The position numbers and the translations under genes are program-made. Under the pieces are notes generated by a model. That model made no database searches and was not told the origin of the DNA. It worked only from the letters and a program-made list of their open reading frames with translations. This document shows positions 34,960-42,383 of a stretch of DNA of 64,000 nucleotides, one piece after another; position 1 is the stretch's first letter; every line of letters begins with the position of its first letter. Where the stretch lies: positions 824,713 through 888,712 of the forward strand of contig NZ_JACHJN010000002.1 of NCBI RefSeq assembly GCF_014203665.1. Direction: 5' to 3'. The stretch is from Saccharothrix tamanrassetensis. Lineage in GTDB: Bacteria; Actinomycetota; Actinomycetes; Mycobacteriales; Pseudonocardiaceae.

Positions 34960-36278
34960 CACGCACCGCCCCCCAGACCGCCCTGGCCCTGCCCCTGCTG
35001 GTAACCCGATGGCGGGTCCTGGTAGCCGGGTGGCGGGGGAGCGGGCTGCTGCTGACCGGGCTGTTGGTGCACCGGTTGCTGGTAGCCCGACTGGTCGGGC
35101 TGCTGCTGGTAGCCGGGCTGGAACGCCGAAGGATCAGGCTGCTGGTGACCCGGCTGCTGGTAGCCGGGCTGTTGGTAGCCCGGCTGCTGGTAACCGGGCG
35201 GCTGCGGGAAGCCCGGTGGCGGCGATGCCTGGTAGCCCGGCTGCACCGGCTGCGGGCCGGTCTGCTGGTACGGCTGCTGGTAGCCCGGCGGCGGCGCGTA
35301 GTAGCCACTGCCCTGCGGCACCGGCGGCTGCTGCGGGCCCTGCGGACCGGAGTACTGGTTCGGGCCGGAGGCGGTGTACTGGCCGTTGGTCAGCCGGAAG
35401 AACAGCTGCTCCAGGTCGGCCTTCTCCTCCTGGATGCCGTAGATCGACACGCCCGCCTTCAACGCGGTGTCGGCGACCTGCCTGGCCTCCACCCCGGAGA
35501 CCGCGATCCGCCCGTCCGGCACCTGCTCGATCGCCGTGATGCCGTCCGCCTGCAACGCCGCGACTAGCGCGGTCGTGTCCGACGGCTGCACCAGCACGCG
35601 GCTCTGCTGCTGGTCGCGCAGGTTGTCCAGCGGCCCGTAGTACATGGTCTGGCCGCGCGAGATGATCACCACCTGGTCCACCGTCTGCTCGACCTCGGCC
35701 AGCAGGTGGCTGGAGATCAGCACCGTGCGCCCGCTGCGGGCGTAGGACTGGAGGAACGACCGCAGCCACGCGATGCCCTCGGGGTCCAGGCCGTTGGAGG
35801 GCTCGTCCAGCACCAGCACCTGCGGGTCGCCGAGCAGCGCGGTGGCCAGCGCCAGCCGCTGCTTCATGCCGAGCGAGAACCCGCCCGCCCGGCGGTCGCC
35901 CGCCGCGCCCAGGCCCACCAGCTGCAGCACCTGGTCGGCCCGCGAGTCCGGCACGCCGATCGCCGCCGCGTACACCCGCAGGTGGTTGCGCGCCGAGCGC
36001 TTCGGGTGGAAGCCCTGCGCCTCCAGCACCGCGCCGACCACCCGCGCCGGGTTGCCGAGCTGGTGGAACGGCCTGCCGTTGATCAGACCGATGCCCGCCG
36101 TGGGCGTGACCAGGCCGAGCAACATGCGCAGCGTCGTCGTCTTGCCCGCCCCGTTGGGACCGAGGAAGCCGGTCACCGACCCCGGTTCCACCGTGAAGCT
36201 GAGATTCTGCACCGCTGCCACCGGACCGAACTGCTTGGTCAAGTTCTGCACCACGATGCGGCCACTGCCGTCGTGCAC
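34959..36278 (-). CDS. ABC transporter ATPase with long Gln/Pro/Gly/Tyr-rich tail
   Basis: Residues 1-300 are a standard ABC-2-type ATPase: GFLGPNGAGKTTTLRMLLGL, FSLGMKQRLALATALL, VLVLDEPSNGLDPEG and the switch His in ISSHLLAEVEQT, followed by the usual accessory domain. From about residue 305 the chain becomes PGYQQPGYQQPGYQQPGHQQ-like, about 130 residues made almost only of Q, P, G, Y and S, without predicted structure. The tail is not part of the family fold and is repeat-encoded. GTG 36278 (GGGAGGGAC upstream) is the start; the open frame extends further but without homology. Confidence 0.9.
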   Translation of the reverse strand: MHDGSGRIVVQNLTKQFGPVAAVQNLSFTVEPGSVTGFLGPNGAGKTTTLRMLLGLVTPTAGIGLINGRPFHQLGNPARVVGAVLEAQGFHPKRSARNHLRVYAAAIGVPDSRADQVLQLVGLGAAGDRRAGGFSLGMKQRLALATALLGDPQVLVLDEPSNGLDPEGIAWLRSFLQSYARSGRTVLISSHLLAEVEQTVDQVVIISRGQTMYYGPLDNLRDQQQSRVLVQPSDTTALVAALQADGITAIEQVPDGRIAVSGVEARQVADTALKAGVSIYGIQEEKADLEQLFFRLTNGQYTASGPNQYSGPQGPQQPPVPQGSGYYAPPPGYQQPYQQTGPQPVQPGYQASPPPGFPQPPGYQQPGYQQPGYQQPGHQQPDPSAFQPGYQQQPDQSGYQQPVHQQPGQQQPAPPPPGYQDPPSGYQQGQGQGGLGGGA

Positions 36279-36324
36279 GCGTCCCTCCCGAATGCTCTTC
36301 GGGCGCCATCCTGCCCTAGGAGGG

Positions 36325-36714
36325 TCAGTCGGGTAGGGCGTGTCGCGGTTTCGACACCACGGCGGGTATCTCGGTGGTCGCCTCGGAGGTGGGCTGCGCG
36401 TCCGACGGCCGGCTGAACGGCTTGCGCAGCGGGCGCCGCCGTTCCCGGTGCGGCAGGCCGTCGCCGAGCAGGTGCTGGTGCGCCATCGTCCACACCTGGC
36501 AGGGCCACTTCTTGTGCCGCAGCACGCCGGGGCAGGCGCGGCAGCGACCGTCGGAATCGGGCTGGTGCACCGTGAGCAGCAGTCGCCAGCCGTCCGCGAG
36601 CCGGTGGATCTCCGCGCGGGCCAGCGGCACCAGCGCCTCGGCCGCGCCGCGTTCGGCGACTTCTTCGAGCTGGGACAGCCGGCGCAGCACGGCGGCGCGC
36701 AGTGACTCGTCCAC
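36325..36714 (-). CDS. Hypothetical protein with possible Cys cluster, 129 aa
   Basis: The protein begins with helical sequence (ESLRAAVLRRLSQLEEVAERGAAEALVPLARAEIHRLADGWRLLL) and has GRCRACPGVLRHKKWPCQVW in the middle. Its CxxC...C plus nearby His residues could bind zinc. The tail (about 90-129) is basic and probably disordered. GTG 36714 directly follows the stop of the 60-codon gene, and the ABC ATPase gene begins 46 bases downstream, so all five genes from 36898 to 34084 may be one operon. I do not recognise the family. Confidence 0.6.
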   Translation of the reverse strand: MDESLRAAVLRRLSQLEEVAERGAAEALVPLARAEIHRLADGWRLLLTVHQPDSDGRCRACPGVLRHKKWPCQVWTMAHQHLLGDGLPHRERRRPLRKPFSRPSDAQPTSEATTEIPAVVSKPRHALPD

Positions 36715-36715
36715 G

Positions 36716-36898
36716 TCACATCCTGTCGGCGGCTTGGTCCAGCAGGCGGTGCAGCCTGCGGGTCTGCGTGACGGACATCACAGCGGATTCGCCGGGTGGG
36801 GCGACCAGCAGTACCCGGTCGTCCTCCACCAGCACGGTCATCGACCGGTCCCTGCCGAACGGGTCGTGACAGTCGATCCAGCCCTGTGGTTCAGCCAT
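36716..36898 (-). CDS. Hypothetical 60-aa protein
   Basis: The short protein (starting MAEPQGWIDCHDPFGRDRS) has a small beta-rich core (MTVLVEDDRVLLVAPPGESAVMS) and a C-terminal helix (QTRRLHRLLDQAAD). GATCGGAGCGC lies just before ATG 36898. Its stop is one base from the start of the 129-residue gene. The tight packing and codon use support a real gene. Function is unknown. Confidence 0.6.
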   Translation of the reverse strand: MAEPQGWIDCHDPFGRDRSMTVLVEDDRVLLVAPPGESAVMSVTQTRRLHRLLDQAADRM

Positions 36899-37133
36899 GT
36901 GCGCTCCGATCGGAGGTGACGGCGGCGCGTGGGCAACGCCACGCGAGGGGCGGGTGAACCCGCGGTGCGGCGGCGGGGCCCGCTCTGTCCATCGGCCGAC
37001 CGGGCGTCGTGACTTACCTGTTACGCGGTGAATTCACTCGTTTGCTTGAGGCCGGGCACAGCGAGTGGTCCGAAAGGTAAAGATCTGTGCGCCAAGTGGG
37101 CGGGGTGGCTGGGCACGGCCACCGGAACCCGGC

Positions 37134-37197
37134 TAAGATTGGCCGTGCGGCCCGCTCCCAGTGACCCCCAGGCTGGTTGAGCGGGCCGCCTTTCTTT
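37134..37197 (+). ncRNA. Candidate short hairpin RNA with its own promoter
   Basis: TAAGAT (37134-37139), with a weak TGGGCA 18 bases upstream, points to a transcript start near 37146. From 37147 the sequence forms GCGGCCCGCTC/GAGCGGGCCGC (37147-37157 with 37179-37189, 11 bp), an inner CCAG/CTGG stem and a C-rich loop (TGACCCCCA), then CTTTCTTT. There is no upstream plus-strand gene for it to terminate, so it may itself be a ~50-nt RNA. Confidence 0.4.
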
Positions 37198-37211
37198 GCC
37201 CTGACGTGCGA

Positions 37212-37247
37212 GAAGGGGCGCCCACCGGCCGCGGTGGACGCCCCTTC
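37212..37247 (-). terminator. Terminator of ald
   Basis: GAAGGGGCG (37212-37220) pairs with CGCCCCTTC (37239-37247), continued by CCACCG/CGGTGG inside. It lies about 12 bases after the ald stop codon on the minus strand. Confidence 0.8.
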
Positions 37248-37258
37248 TTCCTGCCGGC

Positions 37259-38365
37259 TCAGACTTCGAGCGGAGTGTGGGTGAGGCCGTGGGCCTCGGC
37301 GACCGGCAGGTTGGTCAGCAGACCGTCGTGCGTGTTCAGGCCCAGCGCCAGCGACCTGTCCGCGCGCAGCGCCGCCTGCCAGCCCTTGTCGGCCAGCGCC
37401 ACGGCGTACGGCAGCGTCACGTTGGTCAGCGCGTAGGTGGACGTGCGCGGCACCGCGCCGGGCATGTTCGCCACGCAGTAGAAGACCGACTCGTGCACCG
37501 GGTAGGTGGGGTCGGCGTGGGTGGTGGGCCGGGAGTCGGCGAAGCAGCCGCCCTGGTCGATCGCGATGTCGACCAGCACCGAGCCGGGCTTCATCTGCGC
37601 CACCAGCTCGTTGCTGACCAGCTTGGGCGCCTTCGCGCCGGGCACCAGCACCGCGCCGATCACCAGGTCCGCGTCCCGCACGGCCTGCTCCACCGAGTAG
37701 CGGTTGGACGTGACGGTGCGCAGCTGCCCCCGGTAGAGGGCGTCGATGTGGCGCAGCCGGTCGACGTTGGTGTCCAGGATCTCGACGTCCGCGCCCAGGC
37801 CGACCGCGATGGTGGCCGCGTTCAGGCCCGCCACGCCGCCGCCGATCACGACCACCCGCGCCGGGTGCACGCCGGGCACGCCGCCGGGCAGCACGCCCCG
37901 CCCGCCGGACGGCTTCATCAGCGAGAACGCGCCGACCTGGGGCGCCAGCCGACCCGCGACCTCGGACATCGGGGCGAGCAGCGGCAGCGCGCCGTTCGGG
38001 GTCTGCACGGTCTCGTAGGCGATCGCGGTGGTGCCGGAGTCCAGCAGGGCCTGCGTCAGCGGCTGGTCGGCGGCCAGGTGCAGGTAGGTGAACAGCGTCT
38101 GGCCCTTGCGCAGCAGCGGGTACTCCTGCGCGATCGGCTCCTTGACTTTGAGCACCAGGTCGCCCTCGGCCCACACGTCCTCGGCCTTGGCCAGGATCTT
38201 CGCACCGGCGGCCAGGTACTCCTCGTCGGTGATCGCGGAGCCCAGACCCGCGCCCGCCTCCACGAACACGTCGTGACCGCGCAGGGTGAGCTCGTGGGCG
38301 CCCGCCGGGGTCAGCGCGACGCGGTATTCGTGGTTCTTGACCTCGCGGGGAACTGAGATCCGCAC
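37259..38365 (-). CDS. ald: Alanine dehydrogenase
   Basis: The 368-residue NAD-dependent enzyme interconverts alanine with pyruvate and ammonium. It shows the family N-terminus [36 protein letters not shown] (substrate Lys), FTYLHLAAD (catalytic His), [32 protein letters not shown] (Rossmann loop) and DIAIDQGGC (catalytic Asp). Length and motifs are standard. GTG 38365 is used, with GAAGGAGCC upstream. The gene faces away from the glycine/serine locus at 38.6-40.7 kb; both yield pyruvate and ammonium from amino acids. Confidence 0.96.
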   Translation of the reverse strand: MRISVPREVKNHEYRVALTPAGAHELTLRGHDVFVEAGAGLGSAITDEEYLAAGAKILAKAEDVWAEGDLVLKVKEPIAQEYPLLRKGQTLFTYLHLAADQPLTQALLDSGTTAIAYETVQTPNGALPLLAPMSEVAGRLAPQVGAFSLMKPSGGRGVLPGGVPGVHPARVVVIGGGVAGLNAATIAVGLGADVEILDTNVDRLRHIDALYRGQLRTVTSNRYSVEQAVRDADLVIGAVLVPGAKAPKLVSNELVAQMKPGSVLVDIAIDQGGCFADSRPTTHADPTYPVHESVFYCVANMPGAVPRTSTYALTNVTLPYAVALADKGWQAALRADRSLALGLNTHDGLLTNLPVAEAHGLTHTPLEV

Positions 38366-38459
38366 GGTGGGCTCCTTCGGCCGTTGTTACGCCCAAAGGT
38401 CCGGTACGGCCATCCGACTGTCATCGTGCCCGCGGCACGAACACGGCGGGGTGCGGTTG

Positions 38460-38575
38460 TGCCGACCGGACAACGACCCCCCGCCCAGTCGGGCAACGAC
38501 CCTTGCCCGATCGGGCAGCGGCCCCTCTCCCGGTCGGACAGCGGCCGCTCGTCCGACCGGGCGACGGCCGAGGGG
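38460..38575. repeat. Five imperfect ~23-bp direct repeats
   Basis: Units share the pattern CCGR(C/T)CGGRCARCGRCCCC (for example CGACCGGACAACGACC, CAGTCGGGCAACGACC, CGATCGGGCAGCGGCC, CGGTCGGACAGCGGCC, CGACCGGGCGACGGCC). They run in phase just upstream of the promoter of the glycine riboswitch operon and upstream of ald on the other strand. They could be an operator array or a decaying tandem duplication. Confidence 0.6.
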
Positions 38576-38596
38576 CCCGGACTCCCTGGACCCGCG

Positions 38597-38626
38597 TTGA
38601 CACCCGTCCCGCCGGGGACTTAGCTT
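38597..38626 (+). promoter_or_regulatory. Promoter of the glycine riboswitch operon
   Basis: TTGACA (38597-38602), an 18-base spacer and TAGCTT (38621-38626) give a strong sigma-A-like promoter. The predicted start, about 38633, is some 50 bases before the first aptamer. A GGTGTCA/TGACACC hairpin (38658-38673) lies between. Confidence 0.75.
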
Positions 38627-38680
38627 GCTGGCGTTCGCCCAACTGAACATCGGCCGCGGTGTCACCTGACACCGGAACCC

Positions 38681-38880
38681 GAGCGGGAGAGTCTCCAGTG
38701 GTCTGGAGCGCCGAAGGAGCAAGTACCCCGCACACTCTCAGGCAACGAGAACCGCTCGGGCGAGGCGACTCTGGAAAGCGTGCTCACGCGCGCACCCACG
38801 GTGCAAGCCGGGTCCGATCGACGGCACAGCCGTCGTGGCGGCGCGGCGAAGCTCTCAGGTCCCAGGACAGAGAGGGGACC
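38681..38880 (+). ncRNA. Tandem glycine riboswitch
   Basis: Aptamer 1 (38681-38757) is closed by GAGCGG/CCGCTC and contains GCGGGAGAG, GCGCCGAAGGAGCAA and CTCTCAGGCAACGAGAACCGC. Aptamer 2 (about 38761-38880) contains GCGACTCTGGAAAGC, a long variable arm, GCGGCGAAGCTCTCAGGT and CCAGGACAGAGAGGGG. These are the conserved glycine-aptamer motifs in the usual two-aptamer arrangement. The gcvH start is about 30 bases further on, so glycine binding should control gcvH and the following sdaA, most often turning them on. Confidence 0.93.
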
Positions 38881-38910
38881 TGGCCGGCGTGCACCCGAGG
38901 AGCTGACGAA

Positions 38911-39291
38911 GTGACCTTTCCGGACAACCTGCTGTACACCCCTGAGCACGAGTGGGTCGACTGGACCCCGGGTACCCAGGACCCCGTGGCGATCGGCATC
39001 ACGTCCTACGCGGCGGAGTCCCTCGGCGACATCGTGTTCGTCCAGTTGCCCGCCGTGGGTGACCGCGTGAAGTCCGGCGACGTGTGCGGCGAACTGGAGT
39101 CCACCAAGTCGGTGAGCGACCTGTACGCGCCGGTCAGCGGCGAGGTGGTGGAGGTCAACGCGGCGGCGGCGGACGACCCGTCGCTGATCAACAACGACCC
39201 GTACGGCGCGGGCTGGCTGTTCAAGGTGGCCGTGGAGGACGCGTCGGGCCTGCTGACGGCCGCCAAGTACGCGGAACTGACCGGGGACTGA
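38911..39291 (+). CDS. gcvH: Glycine cleavage system H protein
   Basis: The 126-residue lipoyl carrier shuttles the aminomethyl group between P, T and L proteins of the glycine cleavage system. It has [29 protein letters not shown], the lipoylation site in [19 protein letters not shown] (Lys of STKSV) and [15 protein letters not shown] 38911 follows CGAGGAGC. The long frame starting at 38659 runs through the riboswitch and is not coding. gcvP, gcvT and lpd are not in the window, so they must be elsewhere. It is co-transcribed with sdaA under glycine control. Confidence 0.95.
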   Translation: MTFPDNLLYTPEHEWVDWTPGTQDPVAIGITSYAAESLGDIVFVQLPAVGDRVKSGDVCGELESTKSVSDLYAPVSGEVVEVNAAAADDPSLINNDPYGAGWLFKVAVEDASGLLTAAKYAELTGD

Positions 39292-39296
39292 GCGCC

Positions 39297-40661
39297 GTGG
39301 CGATCAGCGTCTTCGACCTGTTCTCCATCGGCATCGGGCCGTCGAGCTCGCACACGGTCGGTCCCATGCGCGCGGCGACGATGTTCGTCGCGCGGCTGGG
39401 CGACCGGGTGGCGTCGGTGGACCGGGTGCACGTCCAGCTGTTCGGCTCCCTGGGCGCTACCGGGCACGGCCACGGCAGCCCCAAGGCCGTGCTGCTGGGT
39501 CTGGAGGGCCACAAGCCGGAGGACGTCGACCCGGTGACCGCCGACCGGCGCGTGGCGGAGATCCGGGCGACCGACCGGCTGGTGCTCGGTGGCGTGAAGG
39601 AGGTCCCGTTCACCGAGGACACCGACCTCGTCATGCACCGCCGCAAGTCGCTCCCGCTGCACCCCAACGGGATGAGCTTCGCGGCGTACCACGGCGCGGA
39701 CGTCGTCGACGAGGCCGTGTACTACTCGGTCGGCGGTGGCTTCGTGGTGGACGAGAACGCGACCGGCACGGACCGGATCAAGGCCGACGAGACACCGATC
39801 GCCTACCCGTTCAAGACCGGTGACGAACTGCTGGCCCGCACCAGGGAGACCGGGCTGTCCATCAGCGAGGTCATGCTGGCGAACGAGACCTCGTGGCGGC
39901 CCGAGGCGGAGGTGCGGTCGGAGCTGCTGCGCATCTGGGGCGTGATGCAGGAGTGCGTCGAGCGCGGCTGCAACCAGGACGGTGTGCTGCCGGGAGGGCT
40001 GAAGGTCCGGCGGCGCGCGGCCGAGATGCGGCAACGGCTCGCGGCCGAGCACTACGCCACCGACCCGCTGCGGGTGATGGACTGGGTGACGCTGTTCGCG
40101 TTGGCCGTCAACGAGGAGAACGCCGCCGGCGGGCGGGTGGTGACCGCGCCGACCAACGGGGCGGCCGGGATCGTGCCGGCCGTGCTGCACTACTACACCC
40201 GTTTCGTGCCGGGCGCTTCGGACGACGGCGTGGTGCGGTTCCTGCTGACCGCCGGTGCGGTCGGCGTGCTGTTCAAGGAGAACGCGTCGATCTCCGGTGC
40301 CGAGGTCGGGTGCCAGGGCGAGGTCGGCTCGGCGTGCTCGATGGCCGCCGGGGGGCTGGCCGAGGTGCTGGGCGGGACGCCGGAGCAGGTGGAGAACGCG
40401 GCCGAGATCGCCATGGAGCACAACCTCGGGCTGACGTGCGACCCCATCGGCGGGCTGGTGCAGATCCCCTGCATCGAGCGCAACGCGCTGGCGTCGATCA
40501 AGGCGATCACCGCGGCGCGGATGGCGTTGCGCGGCGACGGATCGCACTTCGTGTCGCTGGACAAGGTCATCAAGACCATGCGCGAGACCGGCAAGGACAT
40601 GAAGGTCAAGTACAAGGAAACGGCGCGCGGCGGCTTGGCCGTCAACGTCATCGAGTGCTGA
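39297..40661 (+). CDS. sdaA: L-serine ammonia-lyase, iron-sulfur type
   Basis: The 454-residue single-chain enzyme deaminates L-serine to pyruvate. The beta domain opens with [21 protein letters not shown]. The alpha domain supplies [14 protein letters not shown] and three cluster-type cysteines in [17 protein letters not shown] and [21 protein letters not shown] 39297 is 5 bases after the gcvH stop, so both are on one message. Glycine sensed by the riboswitch would raise H protein and serine removal together, limiting one-carbon-linked serine/glycine excess. Confidence 0.95.
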   Translation: MAISVFDLFSIGIGPSSSHTVGPMRAATMFVARLGDRVASVDRVHVQLFGSLGATGHGHGSPKAVLLGLEGHKPEDVDPVTADRRVAEIRATDRLVLGGVKEVPFTEDTDLVMHRRKSLPLHPNGMSFAAYHGADVVDEAVYYSVGGGFVVDENATGTDRIKADETPIAYPFKTGDELLARTRETGLSISEVMLANETSWRPEAEVRSELLRIWGVMQECVERGCNQDGVLPGGLKVRRRAAEMRQRLAAEHYATDPLRVMDWVTLFALAVNEENAAGGRVVTAPTNGAAGIVPAVLHYYTRFVPGASDDGVVRFLLTAGAVGVLFKENASISGAEVGCQGEVGSACSMAAGGLAEVLGGTPEQVENAAEIAMEHNLGLTCDPIGGLVQIPCIERNALASIKAITAARMALRGDGSHFVSLDKVIKTMRETGKDMKVKYKETARGGLAVNVIEC

Positions 40662-41119
40662 CCGCGGTGGGGTCCATGACCGAGCACGTCCGGCCGTTCC
40701 TCGGCAGGTGGGTCATGGACTCCGCCCGCACGGCCTACTCCGGCGGGGTGCCCCGGGCGTATGGCGGGACGACGTTTCGGTGTACCGAAGGTACTCGGGG
40801 GAGAGCGCGAACCAGGAGGACGAGAACCGTTGGCCCGACTGTAGGTCGTGATCAGGCCACGGCCCGCTGAGGTCATCTCGTCGACCCCGCACCCGGACCC
40901 GACCGGCCAGGACGCGCGCGGTCTCGACAGGTCCTCACGATCAACTCGGTGGCTCGCACCCAGGTCACCGGCCTCCGGCAGCAGGATCACGATCTACCGC
41001 TGGAGTAACGGATTCCAAGCTGTCTCGGGAGTCGCCCGGCCATTCGGTGGCTTGCCCTGACGGCACGCACAGCGTGAAGCTGCTGTGGTCCGTGGAAACC
41101 GGCCAGGCGGGGCGAGCAA
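40662..41119. other. Non-coding stretch upstream of the P450-peptide cassette
   Basis: 458 bases without a convincing gene. TTCGGT-GT-ACCGAA (40776-40789) is a 14-bp dyad that could be an operator or part of the sdaA 3' end. A 64-codon frame from ATG 40676 has no ribosome site, is Arg/Thr-rich and looks random. I could not locate a clear promoter for the P450 genes, though it should lie here. Confidence 0.45.
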
Positions 41120-42241
41120 GTGGACGAACTTGAGACGCTCGACGACCTTCGTGCCCGTCACGGGCCGATCTTCCAGCGCGGGCCGGGCGTGCTCTACGTG
41201 GGCGAACCCGCTGAGGCGAAAGCCGTTCTGGCCAACACCGGGTCGCGTTACCGGGAGCACTCGGACTTCTTCCAGACCGGCAAGGGCCTCCTCGGGCCGC
41301 GTTCGACGCAGCAGGAGATCGGCCGGGTGGCGCGGAACCTGCTGCGCGATCACTGGACCGCCCGGTCGAGCCGGTTGGCGGCGACCGTCGAGCGGGAGAT
41401 CGGGCCGGACAGCCGATGGCCGGACGCGGGAAACCTGTTGCTGTACAAGTGTTTCCGGGACGTGCTGGTGCCGGAGGGCAAGCTGCGCGGGCTCGTCGAC
41501 CAAGTGGTCCGGCACGCGGTGCTGGCCGGCGCGCGAGACCGCCGGTCGGTGCTGTCGCGGGCCGTGCTGCGGAGCAGGATCCGCCGCGCACTGGTCGCCG
41601 AGCTGTCCCGCCGGCGCACCCGGGACGTGCGGGCGCCGGCCGACCTGCTGGACGTCCTCGCCGCCGCCGCGCCGGACGGCGCCCCGCGCACGGTGCTGGT
41701 GCAGCTGGCGGAGGTGTTCCTGTCCTTCCTGTTCGCGGTCACGGGCTCGACGGGGTTCCTGCTGGGCTGGTCGGTGTACCTGCTGGGCAGCGAACCCGAA
41801 GCGCGCGGAGACCTGGCCGGTGTGGTGCGCGAGGCGTTGCGGCTGTGGCCGGTGGCCTGGAACTTCGGCCGCTCTCCCGCCGAGCCCCACCGGCTGGCCG
41901 GAACCGAGGTCACGACGTCCGACGAGGTGGTGGTGTGCAGCTACCTCGTGCACCGGGACAGCCGCTTCTGGCCCGACCCCGACGAGTTCCGCCCGGAGCG
42001 GTGGTCGGCCGGCCCGCCGCGGGGCGGCACGGAGGCGTTCATCCCGTTCGGCTGGGGCACCCACGCCTGCGTGGCGGCGGGCTTCGCCGTCCAGCTGGTC
42101 GAGGACGTTTTGCGGCTGCTGCCGCCGGCCGAGCGGTGGCGGGTCGAGGCCCACCGGCACCGGCCACACGTCGCGGCCGCGCTCGCACCACCGGACTTCA
42201 CCCTCCGCACGAACGGTTCCCGCACGGGTGGAGGGAGGTGA
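41120..42241 (+). CDS. Cytochrome P450, candidate RiPP-crosslinking enzyme 1
   Basis: The 373-residue protein is a short soluble P450. The heme-thiolate loop is FGWGTHACVAAG, with Cys317 as the iron ligand. The K-helix ExxR is in VVREALRLWP, and the PERF-like RPERW follows. The I-helix reads FAVTGSTG, so the usual acid of the acid-alcohol pair is missing while Thr is kept. Its N-terminal third is shorter than in typical CYPs. The stop codon lies inside the ribosome site of a 29-codon peptide gene 2 bases downstream, implying coupled expression. Genes of this layout crosslink aromatic residues of the encoded peptide. Substrate and bond type are inferred. Confidence 0.87.
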   Translation: MDELETLDDLRARHGPIFQRGPGVLYVGEPAEAKAVLANTGSRYREHSDFFQTGKGLLGPRSTQQEIGRVARNLLRDHWTARSSRLAATVEREIGPDSRWPDAGNLLLYKCFRDVLVPEGKLRGLVDQVVRHAVLAGARDRRSVLSRAVLRSRIRRALVAELSRRRTRDVRAPADLLDVLAAAAPDGAPRTVLVQLAEVFLSFLFAVTGSTGFLLGWSVYLLGSEPEARGDLAGVVREALRLWPVAWNFGRSPAEPHRLAGTEVTTSDEVVVCSYLVHRDSRFWPDPDEFRPERWSAGPPRGGTEAFIPFGWGTHACVAAGFAVQLVEDVLRLLPPAERWRVEAHRHRPHVAAALAPPDFTLRTNGSRTGGGR

Positions 42242-42243
42242 AC

Positions 42244-42333
42244 ATGTCGAAGATCATCCACGCCGCGCTGGTGGCGCTCAACATCCGCAAGAGTGATGCC
42301 GAGTACCGCTGGTACTTGTACCACCACATCTGA
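42244..42333 (+). CDS. Putative RiPP precursor peptide, 29 aa, aromatic C-terminus
   Basis: ATG 42244 has a perfect GGGAGGTGA ribosome site 4-11 bases upstream, which overlaps the P450 stop. The peptide has a leader-like, helix-prone N-terminal part (SKIIHAALVALNIRKSDAE, residues 2-20) and ends YRWYLYHHI (residues 21-29), with Tyr21, Trp23, Tyr24, Tyr26, His27 and His28. No cysteine, serine-rich or double-glycine motif is present, so thioether or lanthipeptide chemistry is unlikely. Known P450 RiPP cores such as YYH (biarylitide), YIYY (cittilin) and WYIWY (tryptorubin) share the aromatic-aromatic-aliphatic-aromatic pattern. A P450 lies on each side. No protease or exporter gene is adjacent. 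Confidence 0.8.
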   Translation: MSKIIHAALVALNIRKSDAEYRWYLYHHI

Positions 42334-42341
42334 TCGGCGCA

Positions 42342-42371
42342 GGTGGGGAGCGTGGCCACACGCTCCCCACC
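42342..42371 (+). terminator. Hairpin between precursor and second P450 (possible attenuating terminator)
   Basis: GGTGGGGAGCGTG (42342-42354) pairs perfectly over 13 bp with 42359-42371 around the loop GCCA. It starts 8 bases after the peptide stop and ends 12 bases before the next start codon. There is no U-run. It could end most transcripts or protect the 3' end, giving more precursor than downstream enzyme. Confidence 0.65.
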
Positions 42372-42383
42372 GTTGGGGGACAC

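Noticed and set aside
37147..37197. 6C RNA class for the hairpin upstream of ald
   Set aside because: Only one C-rich-loop hairpin is present, while 6C RNAs have two; kept as an unassigned candidate.
40676..40870. A 64-codon frame upstream of the P450 cassette, considered as a second precursor peptide
   Set aside because: No ribosome site, Arg/Thr-rich random-looking sequence, and no aromatic C-terminal core.
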